Origin: an uncultured Lachnospiraceae bacterium
GTDB taxonomy: Bacteria; Bacillota; Clostridia; Lachnospirales; Lachnospiraceae
DNA length: 33,334 bases
Direction of reading: 5' to 3'
NCBI GenBank assembly: GCA_946538525.1
Contig: CAMNGU010000015.1
Coordinates: 1 to 33,334, forward strand
Position numbers and translations under genes: made by a program
In this document: positions 10,601 through 19,333 of the stretch, piece by piece
Layout of the letters: the number at the start of each line of letters is the position of its first letter
How positions within the stretch are numbered: the first letter of the stretch is position 1
The notes under the pieces: generated by a model
What the model saw: only the letters and a program-made list of their open reading frames with translations
Told to the model about the DNA's origin: nothing
Databases searched by the model: none

Positions 10601-13600
10601 AGCTTTATCTATAGCATATTCAACTGTTGCTTCACCAAGACTAGTCTTCTTCACCTCTCCAGTCTGATCATCTGTTGTAAGCTCGAAAAGACCAGCTGTA
10701 TTCTGAATTGTAGTATCAGTAGTAAATCCTTCCATCTCTACTTCATACTCAATTCGAAGTTTCATAAACATGCCACTTGCATCAGTAAAATCGCCATTTG
10801 TATTATCAAATGTAAAACTGAATCCATTAGATGTATTGTCCGAAGCTGTTACATTGAAGGAAACCTTCGAAGTAGCTCTAGAGTACTTTGCAGCCACACT
10901 CTTTCCAGCGTTGGACCATACAACATTATCTGATTCATCATAGATAGTAAATGAATCGTCTTTATATTTCATTCCTGACAGATTCAAAACATCCGACAGT
11001 TCATATTTCTGATTTACTGCAGCAATATCCTTATTTGGATCAGCCACAATATTATATTTTACATATTCATTATTTGAATCTGGTCCAACAACAGTCTTAT
11101 TAAGTCCAGGACTGTTATTCTTAATACCGATCCAATATGGAGATGACATGGTCTGCATTCTTCCAGTAAATCTAAAGTTAACTGCATTTCCAGCATAAGA
11201 ATTACTACGGAAAGAAGTCCATGTTTCAGCGGAATTAGTATTAACGATATACTCTTCGCCTGAATTCTGAAGAATCTCCGGCATCTTTTCGATCAGCTCA
11301 GGATTGACCTGCATTGTAAATTCAATATCAATATCATAGCCTATCTCTGAACCAGGAATATCATCCAACCAAATGATCATAGCACCCGGAGTATATGTGG
11401 AACCCTTTTTAAACTTAAGCTTTCCATTTGGGTGGTACATATCATTCTTAACAACAAACTGTCCGGCAGAAGTAGCTGAACCATAATAAATTCCGCCCTT
11501 TGGCTTACCACTCCATAAAGAATCACCGGCTTCAAAAGTTCTACTACTCCATGGGTAATAGTCTTTTCTTACAAATGATTCTACACTGGTATCACCATTT
11601 ACCTCGTAAAAGTAACCGGCCCAGGCATTATCAACCACATCCTGTACAGACTGCTCTGTGCTGGTACTGGATATCTTAATAGCATTTGAAACAAGATTAA
11701 CATTATCCATTGATGTCATATTGGAAATATCAACATCATCTGCATCAAAACCAGCAAGCCAGTCAAATACTTCATATTCCTTACCATCATCCAAAGTTAC
11801 TGTATGATATGGGAATAAATCTCTTACCGCAATGTCTTCAAAGCCAGCACTTCCGGCTTCAACACCAACTGTAATCTTATAATCCACATAATAATTTCCA
11901 TCAGATCCGATATAAACTCCATAGTTGGTCTTAGTGGAATTCATAACCTTCTTTATAGGTCTTGTCCAACCAGCTCCAGGACCTGAAGGAACGCCTTCGT
12001 AATCAGTAAACCAAAGAGAAGCACCATTCTTAAATGAGCCAACTGTCTGATCCACTATAGTATCATAATGAATTGTATAAGAAGTTGGAGTAGTATCGTC
12101 TGGCATTATCCAAACAAAGTCATTACTCTCGTTATCTGTGAATACATATTTAAGCGCAAGATCATCATCAAAAGATGTGTAACTTGTACCATATGCCGCA
12201 TTTACTGCATTTACCAATGCACTTGAAAGACCAGCATCTTTTCTAATATTTTGAAGTGCTGTATCGCTTGATGCTGAGCAGAGTCCCTTCAAAGATGCAA
12301 ATGTAGCTGAATCAAGGAGTACCCAATACTGTGTTATATTTTCTCCAGATGGAGTATCTTTTGTAATCCTTTCAACATATGTTGTGGCTGTTGATGTTGT
12401 ATCATATACAACAGAACCTCCAACAAAGTCTGTAATCTCATCCTTAACAGCAGAACCACCAAGGCTATAAGCCCTTCTCTTATTAACATTAATTACATAA
12501 GGAACAACAACCTTCTCTGTTCCGCTCACATTCTTTGTTTTTGTTTCATCGGAAGCATTCTTCATAATCCAGGTATCGCTTCCATCGTACTCCGACTTTA
12601 CTTCCGCTGAAGCTGAAAGAGTTACAGGCTGACCTGTGGCAGAATCTGTATATTCATATGAAGATTTAGCAGTATTCTTATAGCTGTCAGTTCCATTTGC
12701 AGCATCTATCTTAATGCGTTCCTCAAGTGGTACATTTGCTTCATACTCAACTATAAAGTAACCACCACTTTCAATATCTATTCCTGAAATATCAAACTTA
12801 TCACCATTACCAATATCTGCAAGCTTATAATACTTTACTTCCTTAAGAGTCTTATTGGCATTATAATGTGAAACCTTTACTGCATACTTTTCGCCAGCAG
12901 GGCCATCAGGATTCTCATAGGAGTCCTGAATAATATTTAAATGAGAACTATGAGAAAATGTATCAGTAAATGTAATATCAGTTATAGTTGCATCCTGACT
13001 TTTTGGACTTGTCTTAATTGAAAATGAAGTTTTTAAACTACCGTCTGGCTGAGTAATATATCCAGACTGTGTCTTCTGAATAGAAAGGTCACAAAGATCA
13101 ATATTATATATATCTGTACGATCTGACCAAGGTACACGAATCTGAGTCACGCCTGAAGAATCACTCCAGGAACCTTCCATATCAAAATAAGCTACTACTC
13201 TATCATAGTAACCCGGGAAGGATACATACATAACATCATCCTGAATAAAGTATGTACCAATAGCAACCATATTTGAATTATAAAGGGTAATTGGATCAGA
13301 AGCAGATCCTTGATTTCCAATAGAGATATGGTCTGGTAGTACGAAGTAGTAATTAAGTCCTCCAGTAGCCATTTCAGTAATAGATAATTCAAACTCTAAC
13401 TCAAGTCTGAAGTTAACCGCCGGGTCTATTGTGGCACCACTACTTACTTCCGCTCCATCAACAATAATCTTATGAGAATTAAGCTGATCAGAAGTAAACT
13501 CTGTATAACCATCTAAAATATTTTTAGTCGATGTTTCAGCAGGCATATAAGCAGCTTGTGGCTCCTCATACATCTCAACATCATACTCATTTCCAAATGC

Positions 13601-13882
13601 TTCCGCATTGGTTTTATCACGCCTTACAGAACCATCCTCAGGGAAATAATTAATAACATGATCCTCCTGTGGACCTTGCCCTGAATTATCTCCTTTATCC
13701 TCAGGTATTTCTCCAGACACCTCGCCTGTAGATTCTTGTTGCTGAGACGCATCAGTACTGGTTGCCGCAACAACCGAACCTTCACCTTCAGCACGCACTG
13801 GTAGCGATAGACCACCAAGCCCGGACAGGACCATAACAATACTAAGAAGTAGAGCCAGTCCCTTCTTTGCCTTATTCTTCAT
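4556..13882 (-). CDS. Giant cell-surface adhesin with tandem pilin-type isopeptide domains
   Basis: A 3108-residue secreted protein. Residues 1-31 are a signal peptide (MKNKAKKGLALLLS, cleavage near VRAEG). Residues ~35-90 are acidic and low in complexity. Residues ~110-1230 form a long adhesin-like beta region without a family I can name. SpaA/Cna_B-like domains occur near 1270-1390 and 1404-1497 (KTDKATDSLLTGAEFTLY, then KETVVPEGY), and less typical ones at about 1530-1795. Residues ~1796-2947 are about eight Spy0128-type repeats, and 2951-3039 is a last SpaA-like domain (KEAPEGYEL). The C-terminus has SAKTGD, a hydrophobic helix and KKKRFLDK, a wall-sorting layout without the proline of LPxTG. 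Conserved Lys, Glu and Asn positions suggest self-formed isopeptide bonds. The start has AGGGGAG five bases upstream. No sortase or pilin partner is in the window. The binding target is unknown. Confidence 0.92.
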   Translation of the reverse strand: MKNKAKKGLALLLSIVMVLSGLGGLSLPVRAEGEGSVVAATSTDASQQQESTGEVSGEIPEDKGDNSGQGPQEDHVINYFPEDGSVRRDKTNAEAFGNEYDVEMYEEPQAAYMPAETSTKNILDGYTEFTSDQLNSHKIIVDGAEVSSGATIDPAVNFRLELEFELSITEMATGGLNYYFVLPDHISIGNQGSASDPITLYNSNMVAIGTYFIQDDVMYVSFPGYYDRVVAYFDMEGSWSDSSGVTQIRVPWSDRTDIYNIDLCDLSIQKTQSGYITQPDGSLKTSFSIKTSPKSQDATITDITFTDTFSHSSHLNIIQDSYENPDGPAGEKYAVKVSHYNANKTLKEVKYYKLADIGNGDKFDISGIDIESGGYFIVEYEANVPLEERIKIDAANGTDSYKNTAKSSYEYTDSATGQPVTLSASAEVKSEYDGSDTWIMKNASDETKTKNVSGTEKVVVPYVINVNKRRAYSLGGSAVKDEITDFVGGSVVYDTTSTATTYVERITKDTPSGENITQYWVLLDSATFASLKGLCSASSDTALQNIRKDAGLSSALVNAVNAAYGTSYTSFDDDLALKYVFTDNESNDFVWIMPDDTTPTSYTIHYDTIVDQTVGSFKNGASLWFTDYEGVPSGPGAGWTRPIKKVMNSTKTNYGVYIGSDGNYYVDYKITVGVEAGSAGFEDIAVRDLFPYHTVTLDDGKEYEVFDWLAGFDADDVDISNMTSMDNVNLVSNAIKISSTSTEQSVQDVVDNAWAGYFYEVNGDTSVESFVRKDYYPWSSRTFEAGDSLWSGKPKGGIYYGSATSAGQFVVKNDMYHPNGKLKFKKGSTYTPGAMIIWLDDIPGSEIGYDIDIEFTMQVNPELIEKMPEILQNSGEEYIVNTNSAETWTSFRSNSYAGNAVNFRFTGRMQTMSSPYWIGIKNNSPGLNKTVVGPDSNNEYVKYNIVADPNKDIAAVNQKYELSDVLNLSGMKYKDDSFTIYDESDNVVWSNAGKSVAAKYSRATSKVSFNVTASDNTSNGFSFTFDNTNGDFTDASGMFMKLRIEYEVEMEGFTTDTTIQNTAGLFELTTDDQTGEVKKTSLGEATVEYAIDKAIDKHLDETADNANQYTAKYYIDVNPKSENAKKIVTVNAGTDNETTTTEDYKVGDTINVTDQLSSNQTLIPDSLKVYKYKGDNFVNAVELTNEEYQHSIDPDTNELKLAILIKDLSYKYRIVYSSRIDGASNTLVTYSNVAKMDDCTAKEDKILDKTLKYEYSEGSNAYVYQIDLHKFDKYAVSNSLEATFDLYKLVSGNWQLVTTGDPNYEKIKTDSNGVASIANSVVNTQPILKVENETYYKLVEVENTDGYVLDATPIYYYVSELGTYPDDSSVPAQVPVDSYKLIKLKNKLDDTQSIPVIEISNQKFGLDIHKTDKATDSLLTGAEFTLYSDSACTKVLASAKDELSTSADGTATYDNVLDGNILFRNIELPTNVTTLYMKETVVPEGYKNTKEVYTLTLDKGRVVSATGSVSGDLVIDDTGRLSAVKVPNEFKSGRLEISKQVTNADDNHDDKSFSFAALITDSTGKLVTRKLIFTKTEANGTVTTGTYSNGTVFYLKHDEKMEISNIPTDSTYKVTEVKDNDYLTSCEVVDMVGNDAKTRTEENSFTGTIDESGKDVLNFENSANVSLQILKNAVSDTGETILKPDGMTFRVKLNSQILATVVYNSVVDKYRLDSQAYSDIRIENVTGGFKLHGLHYSSDRYTVEETNANVPGKAYILTANNGAYITNNNSFNFYATSTTYGGSPVDNDIEFELINTYTDNYVEVNLETAKEYFEASGADSDGDGDGDNKVRKTVNPGDFTFNLISIPYQSATSSQRTLVETKSTDNDEKVKFSTQKIVKEGTSYFIIEEVRPDSAAYNSSRKGYVADGIKYDTNSIYVTVKTSKDGSNQLQIDSIEYSKNGVSSADPVAMVNVYEAKGSATVGGKKKYNRQIPANTFSLTMKEYTDNTYSTAIAGKEWTKDISGSSYGTNESSYNFSKIDYEISDVGKHYYQITENTPEGVNGNNKTKDGITYDTDPKNIVVDVTDNGDGTLSAEVTDDQGRTGTEASVDIINEYDAVGNITFGGKKTLNNHTIGEDQFEYTVTEYSDSRRQGVKQDASGQPIVYTCGVNAASTMTVDPLDPEKASATAAIKFPTLTYHYSDIGTHYYRVKEVIPRGVDSSYKLNGYTYDPTVYDVNVTVSDKGNGQLSVSANLDSDNFNFINLYSATGSVSFTGTKTLVGRTLADNEFSIVAERTVKDRSGNVSAAQTIPIGVVHANGEITYLTQNYTEADIGKEFTYEIHELIPTQNPVPSVTYDTSSYTAVVKVAEGSNGQLDITKTVTGKDGKAANTIDFINLYSATGSVTFEASKQLLGRDISDRTTKTFIFDIFEKDKDGKLGTTPISTGSNDATGKVVFTPIDFSVTGSATGVDSNLGIHNYVLKERIPSGADASNYYEGYTYDDTEIELSIEAKDHGDGSIDFAVTGASASGTGLTYTVDTNRAATFINEYEATGSLDLSGTKTLNGRTLDDGEFSFKAVESKYDYNSNSFVETGRVFNGKSDINGDITFDTIQYVKNSTQDDLGLYQYVASEVIPDEASRRGGVTYDAAQITLTAMVDDSLGNGQLSITTSEQTDIFDFINLYEAKGQLEISAKKSAITDDDVAYDDKTTAGEAVGNEFTVEVYEIADDGSETLVQDGKVKVGETATLPAIEYDLNSVGIHHYRVAEKDDKRPGYTYDDKEYFITTKVEDGRDGILIVSLQEGNVQDVTNGTTFKDGNATFDVDYINLYGAIGQVELSVDKKVLNINDSVIKTEMKADMFTFKLSEYNPATGMFVDIETVKSNKDGKAVFNSIKYTMRNVGTHIYKIEEDKSSQISNILYTAQPIYAVVQVSNNGDGTLMSTINYTRESEIRRLDSGSYITLAKAEMDNTMTKIGILKTAEKGGPLVGAKLAILDDKGNTVFEFASTDKEVVLYGLNRNTVYTLHEKEAPEGYELAGDIKFKLDNDGNVQLIGSDGSTTAVKNVTMLDKEKKEAPNTPNVTTGKDSHDTATGSAKTGDTVCMLLMVVLMTLSLAGIVFVGLKKKRFLDK
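5040..8495 (-). repeat. About eight tandem Spy0128-type isopeptide domain repeats within the adhesin
   Basis: Each unit of ~130-150 residues runs from a strand with a conserved Lys (for example GGKKTL, GTKTL, EASKQLL), through GxHYYxVxE with a conserved Glu (HYYQITE, HYYRVKE, FTYEIHE, HNYVLKE, YQYVASE, HHYRVAE, HIYKIEE), to a closing Asn motif (IINEY, FINLY, FINEY, YINLY). In pilin domains of this kind, Lys and Asn form an isopeptide bond catalysed by the Glu. The first unit (from ~8495) is divergent (TAKEY, YFIIEE, VNVYEA) and contains an Asp/Gly-rich insertion. The last unit has a weak closing motif (MDNTM). Confidence 0.85.
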
Positions 13883-14106
13883 TTTTCTCTCCCCTATGAT
13901 TATTTTTCACTCTCTCTAAGTATATAAAAACATCATTAGGATAAAATGTTACCATAATATTCCGTCTCCGTAAACGGAACGGATTTATTTTTAACAAATA
14001 TTACATATAATTTTGTGCAATTTTAACAATACTGCGGAGTATGTAATAAGTCATATTTTGTGATATCTCAAATTTTTTGCCCATTTTTTGTCATGGGCAA
14101 TTTTTC
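13883..14106 (-). other. Leader region of the adhesin gene: GC-rich dyad, no clear promoter
   Basis: About 300 bases lie between the adhesin and uvrA. On the adhesin side I see the AGGGGAG ribosome binding site. At 13961-13983 there is a dyad built from two TCCGT units facing two ACGGA units, which stands out in very A+T-rich DNA and could be an operator or leader hairpin. At 14077-14100 a perfect eight-base stem (TTGCCCAT/ATGGGCAA) is present. It is followed by a short T-run on the plus strand, where no gene ends. I could not place a convincing -35/-10 pair. The uvrA terminator fills the rest of the gap. Confidence 0.45.
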
Positions 14107-14151
14107 AAAAAAAAGCGCCAGAGACTTTTTTCTCAAAAAATCTCCAGCGCT
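14107..14151 (-). terminator. Intrinsic terminator of uvrA
   Basis: On the minus strand AGCGCTGGAGA pairs over 11 positions with TCTCTGGCGCT (two G-U pairs). The pairing is extended by T6/A6 and followed by TTTTTTTT. The G-U pairs fit only the minus strand. It lies 30 bases after the uvrA stop codon. Confidence 0.9.
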
Positions 14152-14180
14152 GTTCTAGATTTTATTATTTTTTATATTTC

Positions 14181-17009
14181 TTATAAATATTTCTTTAAAT
14201 ACTTTCCTGTATATGAATCCTTTTTCTTTGCAATCTCTTCTGGTGTTCCCTGGGCTACAACTGTACCACCACCATTTCCACCTTCTGGTCCCATATCGAT
14301 TATGTAGTCTGCCTGCTTGATAACATCCATGTTATGCTCGATAACTACAACTGTATTTCCTCCATCTGCAAACTTCTGAAGAATCTGAAGCAGCTTCTTC
14401 ACATCATCGAAATGAAGTCCTGTAGTTGGTTCATCCAGAATGTAAATGGTATTTCCAGTACTACGCTTTGAAAGTTCTGTGGCCAGTTTAATTCTCTGTG
14501 CCTCGCCTCCTGACAGTGTAGTTGAAGGCTGACCCAATTTAATATATCCTAGTCCAACATCCTGAAGAGTTTTAATCTTCCTATATATAGAAGGTACCGC
14601 TTCAAAGAAGTCACATGCTTCATCCACAGACATATCCAGCACCTCAAATATATTCTTACCCTTATATTTCACCTCAAGAGTTTCGCGGTTATATCTCTTA
14701 CCCTCACAAACCTCACAAGGCACATAAATATCAGGAAGGAAATGCATTTCAATCTTATTGATACCGTCTCCCTTACAAGCTTCACATCTACCACCGGAAA
14801 CATTGAAGGAGAATCTTCCCTTGGTATATCCCATGGTTTTTGCGTCCTTTGTTTCTGCAAAGAGGGATCTAATAAGATCAAATACCCCTGTATAAGTTGC
14901 AGGATTTGAACGAGGTGTTCTTCCTATCGGCGACTGATCGATATCTATAATCTTATCAAGCACATCCATCCCTAAAATATCATCATGCTTTCCAGGCTTA
15001 ATCCTTGCTCTATTAAGATCTCGTAGAAGTCTCTTTTTAAGAACCTCATTTATAAGCGAGCTCTTTCCTGAACCAGACACACCAGTTACAACCGTCATAA
15101 TACCCACAGGTATCTTAACATCAACATTCTTTAGATTATTCTCTCTTGCGCCCTTTATCTCCAGCCAACCAGCAGGTTTTCTTCTTTCTGCCGGAACAGG
15201 AATTATCTCTCTTCCACTTAGATACTGACCTGTAATGGACTCTTTACATTTAATAATGTCTTCCACAGTTCCTTCAGCCACTATCTCACCACCATGAATC
15301 CCTGCTCCAGGCCCGATGTCCACGATGTAATCCGCAGCTCTCATAGTATCCTCGTCATGCTCAACTACGATAAGTGTATTCCCCAATTCCTGCAGTCTCT
15401 TTAGAGAAGCGATCAGCTTATCATTGTCCCTCTGATGAAGACCAATAGATGGCTCATCCAGAATATAAGTTACCCCCACAAGTCCAGAACCAATCTGAGT
15501 TGCCAGTCTTATTCTCTGTGCCTCTCCACCGGAAAGAGATGCAGTAGCACGGCTAAGATTCAGGTAATTAAGCCCCACATCCACCATGAAATTAAGTCTT
15601 GCTCTAATCTCTTTCAGGATGTCTTTACCTATCATTTCCTGTCTCTTAGTAAGTTCAAGATTACTTACAAATTCTGCCAATTCATCAATCGGCATCTCTG
15701 TCATCTCATAAATATTCTTATCTCCAACGGTAACCGCCAGTGAAGATGGCTTCAGCCTCTTTCCACCACATACAGCACAAGGGGTAAATGTCATATAAGA
15801 CTCGTAGTCAGATTTCATTTCCTCTGAACTAGTATATCTATATCTCTCTTCCACATTTGCGATCAGTCCTTCAAATGGATGAGTAAAGGTATTTTTTCTA
15901 CTTCTCTGACTGTTGTAATGAATGGTAATCCTTCTGCCACGAGTACCGTTCATGATCACATCCTTCGCCTCATCAGGAAGATCCCGGTAAGGCACATCCA
16001 TAGAGAATCCATAGGTTTCAGAAAGTGCCACAAGAAGCGAATGGGTAAATGACTTCGCATCACCACTGGACGCCCAGCCGGATACAGCTATAGCCCCCTC
16101 ATTCAAAGTACGGGATTTATCCGGAATCATCAAATCAGGATCCAGTTTCTGCTCCCAACCAATACCTGTACATGCAGGACAGGCGCCAAATGGATTATTG
16201 AACGAAAATGATCTTGGCTCAATCTCATCAATAGACACATTACAATATGGGCAGGAAAAGCTGTCTGAGTATGTATAGGTTTCTCCATCAATAACTTCAA
16301 TCTTCACAATACCCTCAGCCTGTTTAAGTGCCACTTCAATAGAATCAGCAAGACGCTTTTCAATACCCTCCTTCATCACAAGTCTATCTACTATGATGTC
16401 TATATTATGCTTAATATTTTTTTCAAGAGTAATCTCTTCATCGAGAGTATATTGATTGCCATCTATCACAACTCTTACGAAACCATTTTTCTTTGCACGC
16501 TGAAGCAGTTTCTCATGAGTACCTTTTCTTCCTCTTACTACTGGCGCCAGCACCTGAAACTTTGTCTTTTCTTCCAGTTCAAGTACACTGTCAACCATCT
16601 GATCAACTGTCTGTCTCTCGATGATGCGGCCACAGTTTGGACAGTGAGGGATACCAATTCTGGCATAAAGAAGTCTAAGGTAATCATAGATTTCTGTTAC
16701 TGTTCCAACTGTAGATCTAGGATTCTTGTTGGTAGATTTCTGATCTATAGAAATCGCAGGTGAAAGTCCTTCGATTTTATCCACATCCGGTTTTTCAGCC
16801 TGTCCCAAAAACTGTCTGGCATAGGAAGACAGGGACTCCATATATCTTCTCTGCCCCTCTGCATAAATGGTATCAAATGCCAGAGATGATTTACCCGAAC
16901 CTGACAGTCCGGTAAATACTATAAATTTATTTCGAGGAAGCTTAACATCCACTCCGCGAAGGTTATGCTCACGCGCCCCCTGTACTGTAATATATTTTAT
17001 TTCACTCAT
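14181..17009 (-). CDS. uvrA: Excinuclease ABC subunit A
   Basis: UvrA is the damage-recognising ATPase of nucleotide excision repair. It loads UvrB onto lesions. The protein has two ABC cassettes: Walker [13 protein letters not shown] near residue 34 and [14 protein letters not shown] near 641, with signatures [12 protein letters not shown] and [12 protein letters not shown]. Two zinc modules are visible: CPYC...CPAC inside the first cassette and CEAC...CEVC in the second. At 942 residues it is full length. The ORF track starts at a TTG (17021), but GGGAG precedes the ATG at 17009 by five bases and gives [17 protein letters not shown], the standard N-terminus. It follows uvrB with an 86-base gap on the same strand, so the two are probably co-transcribed. 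uvrC is not in the window. Confidence 0.97.
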   Translation of the reverse strand: MSEIKYITVQGAREHNLRGVDVKLPRNKFIVFTGLSGSGKSSLAFDTIYAEGQRRYMESLSSYARQFLGQAEKPDVDKIEGLSPAISIDQKSTNKNPRSTVGTVTEIYDYLRLLYARIGIPHCPNCGRIIERQTVDQMVDSVLELEEKTKFQVLAPVVRGRKGTHEKLLQRAKKNGFVRVVIDGNQYTLDEEITLEKNIKHNIDIIVDRLVMKEGIEKRLADSIEVALKQAEGIVKIEVIDGETYTYSDSFSCPYCNVSIDEIEPRSFSFNNPFGACPACTGIGWEQKLDPDLMIPDKSRTLNEGAIAVSGWASSGDAKSFTHSLLVALSETYGFSMDVPYRDLPDEAKDVIMNGTRGRRITIHYNSQRSRKNTFTHPFEGLIANVEERYRYTSSEEMKSDYESYMTFTPCAVCGGKRLKPSSLAVTVGDKNIYEMTEMPIDELAEFVSNLELTKRQEMIGKDILKEIRARLNFMVDVGLNYLNLSRATASLSGGEAQRIRLATQIGSGLVGVTYILDEPSIGLHQRDNDKLIASLKRLQELGNTLIVVEHDEDTMRAADYIVDIGPGAGIHGGEIVAEGTVEDIIKCKESITGQYLSGREIIPVPAERRKPAGWLEIKGARENNLKNVDVKIPVGIMTVVTGVSGSGKSSLINEVLKKRLLRDLNRARIKPGKHDDILGMDVLDKIIDIDQSPIGRTPRSNPATYTGVFDLIRSLFAETKDAKTMGYTKGRFSFNVSGGRCEACKGDGINKIEMHFLPDIYVPCEVCEGKRYNRETLEVKYKGKNIFEVLDMSVDEACDFFEAVPSIYRKIKTLQDVGLGYIKLGQPSTTLSGGEAQRIKLATELSKRSTGNTIYILDEPTTGLHFDDVKKLLQILQKFADGGNTVVVIEHNMDVIKQADYIIDMGPEGGNGGGTVVAQGTPEEIAKKKDSYTGKYLKKYL

Positions 17010-17095
17010 AATTTCTCCCAAAATATATTTTTGATTTATATAACACCTATAGAATACCTATAAAATAATTTTTTGCAGACTCAAAATAAAGCGAT

Positions 17096-19105
17096 TTATT
17101 TATCATAGTCTCGCAGTTTCACTTTAAGTTCAATAAGCTCATCTCTAAGAAGGGCAGCAAGTTCGAAGTTCAGTTCAGCAGCAGCCTGATTCATCTTCTT
17201 AGTGAGACGATCAATCTCCTTACCCAGTTCTTTCTTATTCATAAGGTCTGGATCTTTACCTACGCGCTTACTTTCTTTTTCTTCGTCTCTAGCCTCCTGA
17301 GCCGCCTTAAGACTTGTGGATATAACCTCTCTAACAGCCTTTCGGATTGTCTGCGGAGTGATTCCATTTTCTTCGTTATACTTCTGCTGCAATGCACGAC
17401 GGCGGTTGGTTTCATCAATCGCCTTCCTCATAGAATCTGTTATGGAATCTGCATACATGATAACATGTCCGTCAACATTTCTGGCTGCTCGTCCAACAGT
17501 CTGAATAAGCGAAGTTTCTGAACGGAGGAATCCTTCTTTATCAGCATCCAGGATCGCCACCAAAGTTATCTCAGGAATATCAAGTCCTTCTCGAAGGAGG
17601 TTGATTCCAACTAAAACATCAAAAACGCCAAGACGAAGATCTCTCACTATCTCCATTCTTTCAAAGGTATCAATATCACTATGAAGATACTTCACCTTCA
17701 CATCCAATTTACGGAGATAGTCTGTCAGATTCTCCGCCATTCTCTTAGTGAGTGTAGTAACAAGTACCTTGTTCCCCTTCGAAACCTCAACATTTATCTC
17801 TCTATATAAGTCATCAACCTGCCCTTCCACAGGACGAACATCTATAGGAGGATCCAGCAGTCCGGTCGGTCTGATGATCTGTTCCGCCCTCGCCTCCTCA
17901 TGTTCATCCTCATAAGGTCCCGGGGTTGCAGAAACAAAAAGCACCTTATCCAAATGAGCCTCATACTCATCAAAATTCAGTGGTCTATTGTCCATAGCTG
18001 AAGGAAGTCTAAAACCAAACTCAATAAGCGTTTCCTTCCTCTTTTTATTTCCACCGAACATACCTCTTACCTGAGGCAATGTCTGATGCGACTCGTCTAT
18101 GATCAGAAGATAATCATCTCCAAAGAAATCCATAAGTGTATCTGGTGGATCTCCCGGTTTTCCTCCTGCTATTATTCTGGTATAATTCTCAATTCCAGAG
18201 CAGAAGCCTGTCTCTCTAAGCATTTCCATATCCAGCTCTGTTCTCTCCTGTATTCTCTGAGCCTCCAGAAGTTTATCATGAGCCTTGAAGTATGCTATTC
18301 TCTCTCTAAGCTCATCATCTATTTCCTGCAGAGCCTTCTCCATTTTATCTTGAGCAATAACATAGTAGGACGCAGGGAAGATACAGGTGAATTCCACTTT
18401 TCTCTTTATCTCTCCTGTCATAGGATCAAACTCGGAAATGCTATCTATCTCATCTCCGAAGAACTCAACTCGTATAGCCTCCTCATCTTTATTGGCCGGG
18501 ATGATATCTACCACATCACCCTTTACCCTGAATGTACTTCGCTTAAAATCCATTTCATTTCTGGTATACTGCATATCTACCAGCTCACGAATCAACACAT
18601 CTCTATCCAGAGACATACCAGGGCGAAGTCCCAACATCATCGCCTTATAGTCTTCCGGGTTACCAATACCGTATATACAGGATACAGAAGACACAACTAT
18701 AACATCATCTCTCTCAATAAGTGCTGATGTTGCGCTATGTCTCAACATATCTATCTCATCATTTACGGATGAATCCTTTTCAATATAGGTGTCGCTGGAG
18801 GGCACATACGCCTCCGGCTGATAGTAGTCGTAATATGACACAAAATACTCCACCGCATTCTCTGGGAAGAATGACTTCATTTCTCCATAAAGCTGTGCCG
18901 CAAGAGTTTTATTGTGCGACATAATAAGGGTCTTCTTCCCCAGCGCCTTAATGATATTTGCCATGGTAAATGTTTTACCTGAACCAGTTACACCAAGGAG
19001 AGTCTGCCTTTTCTTCCCTTCCTGAAATCCCTTTACCAGCTCTGCAATAGCCTCAGGCTGATCGCCGGTTGGAGCATATTCTGAATGTAATATAAAATCC
19101 GCCAT
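17096..19105 (-). CDS. uvrB: Excinuclease ABC subunit B
   Basis: UvrB is the helicase-like core of nucleotide excision repair. It verifies damage with a beta-hairpin and recruits UvrC. Visible motifs: Walker [14 protein letters not shown] near residue 39, the hairpin region [14 protein letters not shown] near 90, Walker [10 protein letters not shown] near 339, helicase motifs [11 protein letters not shown] and QTVGRAARN, and the C-terminal UVR motif ([13 protein letters not shown]) that contacts UvrA and UvrC. The length of 669 residues is normal. The start ([20 protein letters not shown]) matches the family, although the nearby ribosome binding site GAGG is rather far from the ATG. I looked for a LexA-type operator upstream and saw none that matches the Gram-positive CGAAC-N4-GTTCG form. 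Confidence 0.97.
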   Translation of the reverse strand: MADFILHSEYAPTGDQPEAIAELVKGFQEGKKRQTLLGVTGSGKTFTMANIIKALGKKTLIMSHNKTLAAQLYGEMKSFFPENAVEYFVSYYDYYQPEAYVPSSDTYIEKDSSVNDEIDMLRHSATSALIERDDVIVVSSVSCIYGIGNPEDYKAMMLGLRPGMSLDRDVLIRELVDMQYTRNEMDFKRSTFRVKGDVVDIIPANKDEEAIRVEFFGDEIDSISEFDPMTGEIKRKVEFTCIFPASYYVIAQDKMEKALQEIDDELRERIAYFKAHDKLLEAQRIQERTELDMEMLRETGFCSGIENYTRIIAGGKPGDPPDTLMDFFGDDYLLIIDESHQTLPQVRGMFGGNKKRKETLIEFGFRLPSAMDNRPLNFDEYEAHLDKVLFVSATPGPYEDEHEEARAEQIIRPTGLLDPPIDVRPVEGQVDDLYREINVEVSKGNKVLVTTLTKRMAENLTDYLRKLDVKVKYLHSDIDTFERMEIVRDLRLGVFDVLVGINLLREGLDIPEITLVAILDADKEGFLRSETSLIQTVGRAARNVDGHVIMYADSITDSMRKAIDETNRRRALQQKYNEENGITPQTIRKAVREVISTSLKAAQEARDEEKESKRVGKDPDLMNKKELGKEIDRLTKKMNQAAAELNFELAALLRDELIELKVKLRDYDK

Positions 19106-19241
19106 GATTCTTTAATTCCTCACTAAAAAAAATACAATCAAGCCACCTAATTAATATTCCATATTTCCTTATATATTTCAAACCTTTTATTATGGTTTTT
19201 ATTTTGACTTACTGTGTTTCTTATTCCCCTTAAAGATACAG

Positions 19242-19278
19242 ATACCTTCGAAAACTGATTATAGTTTCCGAAGGTATT
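19242..19278 (-). terminator. Probable terminator of the GH13 gene
   Basis: A 15-base stem ATACCTTCGGAAACT/AGTTTTCGAAGGTAT (one G-U pair on the minus strand) begins about 55 bases after the GH13 stop codon. The following T-run is poor (CTGTATCTTT), so efficiency is uncertain. Confidence 0.55.
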
Positions 19279-19333
19279 CTATAGTAAAAATCATTATTTA
19301 TCTTATCTCTAGACAATTAGTCGGTCCCATATT

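Noticed and set aside
14077-14100. TTGCCCAT hairpin as a plus-strand terminator
   Set aside because: The T-run fits the plus strand, but no plus-strand gene ends here. It is noted only as a structure in the adhesin leader.
19106-19240. SOS (LexA) operator before uvrB
   Set aside because: I found no CGAAC-N4-GTTCG-like sequence in the upstream region.
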